Origin: Punica granatum
Taxonomy: Eukaryota > Streptophyta > Magnoliopsida > Myrtales > Lythraceae
Assembly (NCBI RefSeq): GCF_007655135.1
Contig: NC_045127.1
Span: 18,456,199-18,520,198, forward strand
DNA: 64,000 nt
Direction of reading: 5' to 3'
Shown: positions 58,571 to 64,000 of the stretch, one piece after another
Position numbering within the stretch: the first letter of the stretch is position 1
How the letters are laid out: the number at the start of each line of letters is the position of its first letter
Notes under the pieces: generated by a model
Databases searched by the model: none
The model's input: only the letters and a program-made list of their open reading frames with translations
Told to the model about the DNA's origin: nothing
Position numbers and translations under genes: made by a program

Positions 58571-60695
58571 CTTTGGGCTTGACTCCTCGTCTCCTATTTC
58601 CAAGTTCTTAAGTAAGGTAAGGGGCCCGGCGAGAATTGCAGCAAGCTTCTTGGCCAAGGAACGAGTGATAGGACCCGAACTAGATCTGGCCTCGTCCTGG
58701 TCTGTATTCTTGGGCACATCATCCCCTCTCGGTTCAGATGGATTTGCCCTCAAATCCATATCTTCTTCATCTTCAAAATACGGAGATAGGTTCCTCACAT
58801 TGAAGGTTGCTGAAACATTATAATCATCGGGCAACTCAATTTTGTAGGCATTGTCATTATTAACCTTGTCCTTGACAAGAAATGGACTCTCAGCCCGCGG
58901 GATCAGCTTACTCTTTCTCTTATTTGGAAACCTCTCCTTACGAAGGTGAATCCAAACAAGATCACCTGGATTGAAATGAACTTGCTTCCTTCCTTTGTTC
59001 GCGCCCTAAACATATGTTGCATTCTTCTTCTCAATCTGCTTCTTCACTTGCTCAAGTAAAGCTTTGATCTGCTCAGCCCGTTTCTTACCATCCAAACACA
59101 CTCTTGAATTGGCTGGTAAAGGAGCCAAATCGAGGGGTGTGATAGGATTAAAGCCATAAACCACTTCGAAAGGAGTCTTCCTAGTCGAGCTATGAATGCT
59201 CCGATTATAAGAGAATTCAACTGGGGCAAGGCAGGTATCCCAACTCTTGAAGTTTTTACTCACAGCTGCTCGAACTTAAGCGGAGAGAGTACGATTTACC
59301 ACTTTAGTTTAGCCATCAGTTTGGGGATGACAAGCCGTGCTGAATAGAAATTTGGTGCCTATGGTCTTCCAAAAGTAACTCAAAAACTTAAGGTCTGGAT
59401 CAGACACAATACTCATAGGAATACCATGCATCCCCAGTACTTCTTTGAAGAACAAATCAACAACATGGAAGTATCATCAGACTTGTGACACGGAACGAAA
59501 TGAGCCATCTTAGAGAAGCGATTAACCACTACCAGAATTGAGTCTTTACCCCTCTGATTCCTTGGTAAGCCAAGCACGAAATCAATGCTCACATCAATTC
59601 ATGGCTGATCCGGTACTGGCAGAGGCATGTATAGACCGTGGGGAGCCTCCTTACTTTTTGCCTTCTTGCATGTAATTCACCGTTCAATAATCCGGTGCAT
59701 GTCTCGAATCATTTGTGGCCAGTAGAAATGCTCCTTGACCATCTCAAGAGTCTTCTTCTCCCCGAAATGGCCAGCTAACCCCTCGGCATGGGCCTCCCGC
59801 ACTAATAACTCGCGAACGGATCTACTTGGAATACAATTTCTCACATCTTGGAGTTTCGAAGACTCTCCCAAGATGCTCGGCATGCTCCTCAATGGTCCTG
59901 TTGTGGACCAAAATGTCATCGAAGTAGACAACAAAAAAATGGCCAATGAATTCCCTTAAGACATGGTTCATCAGCCTCATAAAGGTGCTCGGAGCATTGG
60001 ACAATCCGAATGGCATAACCATCAACTCATATAGGCCACGCTTGGTCTTGAAGGTTGTCTTCCACTCATCTCCCTGTTCCATGCGGATTTGATGATATCC
60101 ACTTTTCAGATCGATCTTTGAAAACACCTTCGAACCATTCAACTCATCAAGCATATCATCTAGTCGAGGAATGGGGTAACGATATTTTACCGTAATCTTG
60201 TTGATGGCCCGACTATCGACGCACATTCTCATCGATCCATCCTTCTTGGGCTCTAAATGTGCTGGTACAGAACATGGGCTCATAGACTCCCGTACGTAAC
60301 CCTTCTCATTCACTTGCCGTTGCAGCTTCTTGGCCTCATTCGGATTGCACCGATATGTCGGTCGATTAGGCAAAGCAGAACCAAGAACGAGATTAATTTG
60401 ATGCTCAATTCCCCGAATCGGAGGCAACCCTTCAGGCAACTCAGCAAGAAATACATCAACGAATTCCTTTAAGAGAGCCATGAACCGAGGCGGAAGAGAA
60501 ATCTGCGCTTAGGCGTTGCTTCCTTCATAAAAAAAGAATGAGAACTAAGTTGAAGTTCAACAGAGTTTTCTCAAGCTCTCCCATTGTCATCACCCAGCTT
60601 TCTTTCTTCGAGCCATTCGTACTTGGATTCCGGTCCTTCTGCACTTGTTGTGGACTGAGCGGTGCTAGGACAATGCTCTTCCCATCTTTGGTGAA
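58571..60695 (-). pseudogene. A-family pol remnant, copy c7
   Basis: It has the best RT of the array: 60481-59822, 219 codons from [18 protein letters not shown] through [17 protein letters not shown] and [12 protein letters not shown] to [11 protein letters not shown] and CEKLYSK, lacking only three codons before KGYVRES. Zinc finger frame 59946-59677, core near 59640-59400 (stop for Trp in PDQP-IDV; VSDPD in place of VSDRD), 59263-59006 ([24 protein letters not shown]), C-terminus 58834-58568. RNase H is deleted at the same place, with a local change (CACATCTTGG, 59845). The catalytic Glu codon is Lys. Confidence 0.88.
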
Positions 60696-60962
60696 TGATA
60701 AGGCTCACGAACCAGAACTCGATAAGAAAGAAGGGTGGAGGGTAGAACCAGCAAAACTCACACGATAAGATAACTCACCACGAGTAAGAAAAGTCGGGTT
60801 GATTCACCACACTCAAGGAAGAACGATAAGAATCGGGGTTTACGCCACTAAACAAAGGACTTGTTTAAATAAGAATATAGACGAAACTCTCTGGGCAATT
60901 TCATTCAAATATTCTTCAAATTCGTCTGTCATATTCTCTTACAATAGGTGCATATTTATATA
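60696..60962 (-). repeat. A LTR 8, cut by a C element
   Basis: TGATAAGGCTCACGAACC to GGTGCATATTTATATA, then TGATGCGG of a C LTR. The rest of the LTR is not found further right, so the array ends here. Confidence 0.85.
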
Positions 60963-61672
60963 TGATGCGGACCTCATGAAGGATTGTGAAACTCGACGAC
61001 CAACTTGAATTGATTCCCAGATCGCCAAACACAGAGTTAGATAAAGAGGATTATTGACCCAGTTATTTATAGAGAAACAAGAACCAACAATATCAAGACA
61101 GGGATTATTGACCCGTTGTTTATGAAGAAACAAGAACCAATAATATCAATGTGTACCGAACAATCACAAGCTGTCACACATGTTTGTTCGAAGGAGTACT
61201 TGTTCGTTTGAAGGAGTTCAATGAAGAACAAAAAAGAAAATCTCACCAAAATACCAGAATAGTCTGCTTACGATCAGCTACTCAGCCTCCTTTATATAAG
61301 TTTAGGAGAAACTGGAAACTAATAAACTAGGCAACTGGAATAACCTTAGTTTCCTAAAACCAGAAATAACAAAGGAAACTAAATAAAGGCTATCTAGAAT
61401 AGTTGGCAGTCTTTTATTCCATCTTCAGCATCTCTTGGCAAGTCAGTTGAATAAAGGCCTTTGGAGACCCAATTGAATTAGACTCCTCTTGGCCCAAAAA
61501 GCCCATCAGCAAGCTCTCCATAGCTTGTTGGATTTGTTTGGCCTTCGCCCGTGTGATTAGCCCACTCGGAACATGCAAGCCTCCAAGATCATGTGCTTCA
61601 GCTCCCTCTTCACGAGTCCGACTTCCAAGCTCGTGTGCATCAGCCTCATTGTCATGCCCATGATCCTCATCA
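60963..61672 (-). repeat. C-element 3' LTR
   Basis: 710 bp, minus strand TGATGAGGATCATGGGC ... GGTCCGCATCA. It is ~22 bp longer than the LTR at 31228 owing to a short direct duplication (TTGTTCG...GAAGGAGT, 61181-61220). The pol frame runs through its first ~259 bp. Confidence 0.85.
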
Positions 61673-62313
61673 TTCTCCTGCTCTTCAAAAGGATTCGTCC
61701 TCGAATCGAAACCTACATCAATCGGAGAAAGATCAGAAACATTAAAAGTTAGGCTAACATTATACTCACCTAGTAAATCTATTTTGTAGGCATTATCATT
61801 TATCTTGGCTTTGACTTGGAATGGTCTAATTCCTCGTGGACTCAATTTGGATTTCCGTTGGTTTGGAAATCTTTCCTTCCTCATATGAACCCACAACCAA
61901 TCTCCTGGTTCAAAAATCACTTTCTTCTGTCCCTTGTTGGCACGTTCAGCATATTGTTTATTCTTCTTCAAGATATGTTGCCTCGCTTCTTCATGAATCT
62001 TTTTCACCATATCTGCCTTTTTCTTTCCGTCAAGACTAGAAATCCCACTCATAGGCAAAGGGATTATATTCAAAGGTGTTAATGGATTAAAACCATACAC
62101 AATCTGAAATGGTGAGAAGTTAGTAGAAGAATGTACTATACGATTATAAGCAAACTCAATAAACGATATGCAATCTTCCCAAGACTTCAAATTCCTTTTT
62201 ATGATTGTACGAAGAAGAGTGGACAATGTCCTATTAACCACCTCGGTTTGCCCATCCGTTTGGGGATGACAAGTAGTTGAAAACAACAATTTAGTTCCTA
62301 ACTTTCCCCACAA
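61414..62313 (-). pseudogene. C-family integrase, C-terminal half, ending in the LTR
   Basis: A 299-codon open frame. It begins in the catalytic core ([17 protein letters not shown], then GQTEVV with the catalytic Glu present), then SPFQIVYGFNPLTPL, GKKKADMVKKIHEEAR, FEPGDWLWVHMRKERFP, KSKLSPRGIRPFQVKAK and NDNAYKIDL. The last ~86 residues (DEDHGHDNEADAHELG ... MLKME) are encoded inside the 3' LTR, including SGLITRAKAKQIQQAMESLL. No chromodomain is obvious. It is an undamaged end of a pol frame that is broken upstream at [10 protein letters not shown]. Confidence 0.88.
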
Positions 62314-62790
62314 GACGCGCCAAAAAATGACTCAAGAATTTAGCATCCCGATCACTAACTATGGTCTTAGGTATCCCGTGCAATCGCACTACCTCCCTAA
62401 AGAACAAATCATCAGTTTTGCGGCATAAAATAAAATGAGTCATCTTAGAAAATCGATCCACAACTACAAAAATGGAATCTCGTCCTTTATTAGACCTAGG
62501 CAATCCTAGGATGAAATCCATGGATATATCAGTCCAAGGCTCATTAGGAACAGGTAAAGGCATATACATTCCATGGGGTTTGACTGTTGATTTTGCCTTC
62601 TTACAAGTAACACATTTAGAGCAAATTCTTTCACATCTCTCTTCATATGCGGCTAAAAGAAATGTTCTCTCAAAATATCCAAAGTCTTAACTACCCCGAA
62701 ATGACCCATGAGACTTCCCCCATGCGACTCAAGCACAAGTAATTCACGCATAGAAGAATTAGGAATGCATAGCTTATTCTCCCTAAATAA
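62291..62790 (-). pseudogene. C-family integrase, N-terminal half
   Basis: Frame 62569-62291 holds [25 protein letters not shown] and [13 protein letters not shown], then shifts at a run of A. Upstream of it the zinc finger region ([20 protein letters not shown]) is readable but frameshifted near 62640. Relative to the copy at 26.6 kb it lacks ~15 bp (ATDIVD) after KTDD. The sequence is cut at CCCTAAATAA by a C LTR fragment, so RNase H and RT are missing. Confidence 0.83.
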
Positions 62791-62999
62791 TGATGCGGAC
62801 CTCACGAAGGATTATGAAACCCGACGACCAACTTGAATCGATTCCCAGATCGCCAAACACAGATTTAGATAAAAAGGATTATTGACCCGTTGTTTATAGA
62901 GAAACAAGAACCAATAATATCAAGACAAGGATTATTGACCCGTTGTTTATGAAGAAACAATAACCAATAATATCAAAGTGTACCGAACAATCACAAGCG
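62791..62999 (-). repeat. C LTR fragment replacing RT-RNase H
   Basis: TGATGCGGACCTCACG to CACAAGCGGTCACAC, ~209 bp of the LTR end. On its right comes C protease sequence (CATTCACACAGCTGCC), on its left integrase. So in element sense the order is gag, protease, LTR end, integrase, with everything between protease and integrase gone. Confidence 0.85.
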
Positions 63000-64000
63000 G
63001 TCACACATTCACACAGCTGCCCCCGTCAATGATCAAACTACATACCCGATCCTCCACGTGGCATCTAGTATGGAATATATTCTCCCTTTGCACATCAACG
63101 CTTTCCTCTTCCTTAATTTGTGCATTAAGAGCTCGCATGATTACTAAGGCATTCCCCTCAGCAGCATATTCATAATCACTACTAGAATCATCTTGTGTTG
63201 GCATTGAATCACTTTGCTCTTCTTCAGTTTCAATTTCCCCACTATCTGCCTGATCATTGCCCTTTTATTTGGACATTAAGAAGCAATATGCCCAGACCCC
63301 AAACACCGAAAACATTTGATATCTCTATTCTTTTGAGGTTGGGATGTAGAGTTACCTCTCTCCTTATTGTCCCCTTGGCTCTTGCTCATGCTCCTTTCAG
63401 CATTCGATTTGGGTTTCTCTACTGGTCTTGAGCTGGCACCCCATTTCGACTTCCAATTTGAAGATCCAGAATAAGAACCACCCTCATGCTTGGCTGGTCT
63501 CCCTCTCTTGAGTTGCCGTTCTACTTTCATGGCCATGCTAACCATCTCTTCTATCTCCACATAATGTTGCAACTCCACCACATTAGCAATTTCTCGGTTC
63601 AAATCACATGAAAACCTGGCCATAGTTGCCTCTTCATCTTCTTCAATGTTTGCCCGAATCAAAGTTATTTCCATCTCCTTGTGGTAGTCTTCCACGCTCA
63701 TCGTCCCTTGCCTTAGACTTTGCAATTTTAAATGCAAGTCCCGATAGTAATACGAGGGAACAAATCGCCTCCGCATGACAGTCTTCATCTCCTCCCAGGT
63801 CTCAATAGGTCTTTCATGGTTCCTTCTTCTTTCCTTAACCAATTTGTCCCGCCAAATGACGGCATAATTAGTGAATTCCACCGCTGCAAGCTTCACTTTC
63901 TTCTCTTCCTAGTAATTATGGCAATCAAATACAAGCTCCACCTTCCTCTCCCATTCGATAAAAGTGTCAGGGTCATTCCTCCCTTGAAAATGTGGTATCG
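63000..64000 (-). pseudogene. C-family gag and start of protease (partial, runs off the window)
   Basis: Gag frame 63896-63276 (206 codons): KLAAVEFTNYAVIW, MKTVMRRRFVPSYYYRDLHLKLQSLRQG, then the basic region and the zinc knuckle CFRCLGSGHIAS, where a TAA stands in for Gln before C. The rest of the knuckle and an acidic region follow, then 63204-63001 with the protease site IIDGGSC. A TAG interrupts CHNY-EEKKVK at about 63910; the N-terminus lies beyond 64000. It retains sense codons at two stops of the copy at 29.2-30.5 kb, so the two copies decayed independently. Confidence 0.88.

Larger units (their letters stand above)
36903..60962 (-). repeat. Tandem array of A LTR-pol units, period ~2617 bp
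   Basis: LTR starts (TGATAAGG or a variant) fall at 36903, 39521, 42138, 44754, 47371, 49970, 58088 and 60696. Spacings are 2618, 2617, 2616, 2617 and 2599 bp; the 49970-58088 gap contains the 5.5 kb T composite. Each unit is one LTR (~483 bp) plus ~2134 bp of defective pol, and neighbouring units share a single LTR. The array also continues left through c0 to A1 at 21217. In every unit the LTR is joined to the spacer upstream of RT, so PBS, gag and protease are missing throughout. Such a head-to-tail arrangement arises by unequal recombination, not by independent insertion. Confidence 0.92.

Noticed and set aside
39363..60768. Plus-strand ORFs of ~75 codons (MRTKLKFNRV...) repeated in each A unit
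   Set aside because: They run antisense to the RT front and the PR-RT spacer and are copied with the unit.
61414..62313. The 299-codon integrase frame as an intact gene
   Set aside because: It lacks the zinc finger and first catalytic Asp, has no start of its own in element context, and is the downstream part of a frameshifted pol.

Overview
This 64 kb window is plant nuclear heterochromatin, most likely from a eudicot. The evidence is several families of Ty3/gypsy LTR retrotransposons with plant-type initiator-Met-tRNA primer binding sites (TGGTATCAGAGC), 5-bp target site duplications (TSDs), AT-rich LTRs, and no recognisable host gene, rRNA or tRNA. The species cannot be named from the sequence alone. 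I use working names: T = gag-only element with ~520 bp LTRs (TGACGC...GCGTCA); B = LTR family of ~770-790 bp (TGATGCGATT...TTTGCATCA); A = Ty3/gypsy family with ~483 bp LTR found only as defective pol copies; C = Ty3/gypsy family with ~690-710 bp LTR and gag-pol; TG2 = gag-only element sharing most of the A LTR.

Layout. 1-15357: about 30 head-to-tail monomers of ~517 bp forming a satellite array. The monomer aligns over its whole length with the T LTR at 55059-55583, so the satellite is an amplified LTR with no internal region. 15358-20171: a 1490-bp tandem array in which each unit is a long imperfect palindrome of two B LTRs plus ~109 bp of A LTR. 20172-60962: one large tandem array of family A on the minus strand (LTR, spacer, RT, IN, LTR, RT...; period ~2617 bp), which is the backbone of the right two thirds. 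It is broken by later insertions: a B palindrome (23378-24724), a rearranged C element (25086-31915, TSD CTGCT), TG2 (32918-35671, TSD CATGG) and a composite of two T elements (50047-55583, TSD AGATG) that itself holds a solo B LTR (53532-54297, TSD ATCCA). 60963-64000: fragments of C elements (LTR, integrase, LTR fragment, protease and gag).

Functional state. Every A copy lacks PBS, gag, protease and RNase H, and carries Lys or Arg in place of the catalytic Glu of the integrase D,D35E triad, so the array grew by recombination and not by its own transposition. C gag-pol and TG2 gag are full of stops. The only long intact reading frame is the T Gag (489 aa, 50740-52209, minus), whose last ~41 residues are encoded inside the 3' LTR; C pol likewise ends inside its LTR.

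The most notable features are the LTR-to-satellite conversion with a probable parent element ~35 kb away, the palindromic LTR dimers that became tandem repeats, and the defective pol array next to a gag-only element with matching LTRs. Comparisons were made by eye; percent identities were not computed.
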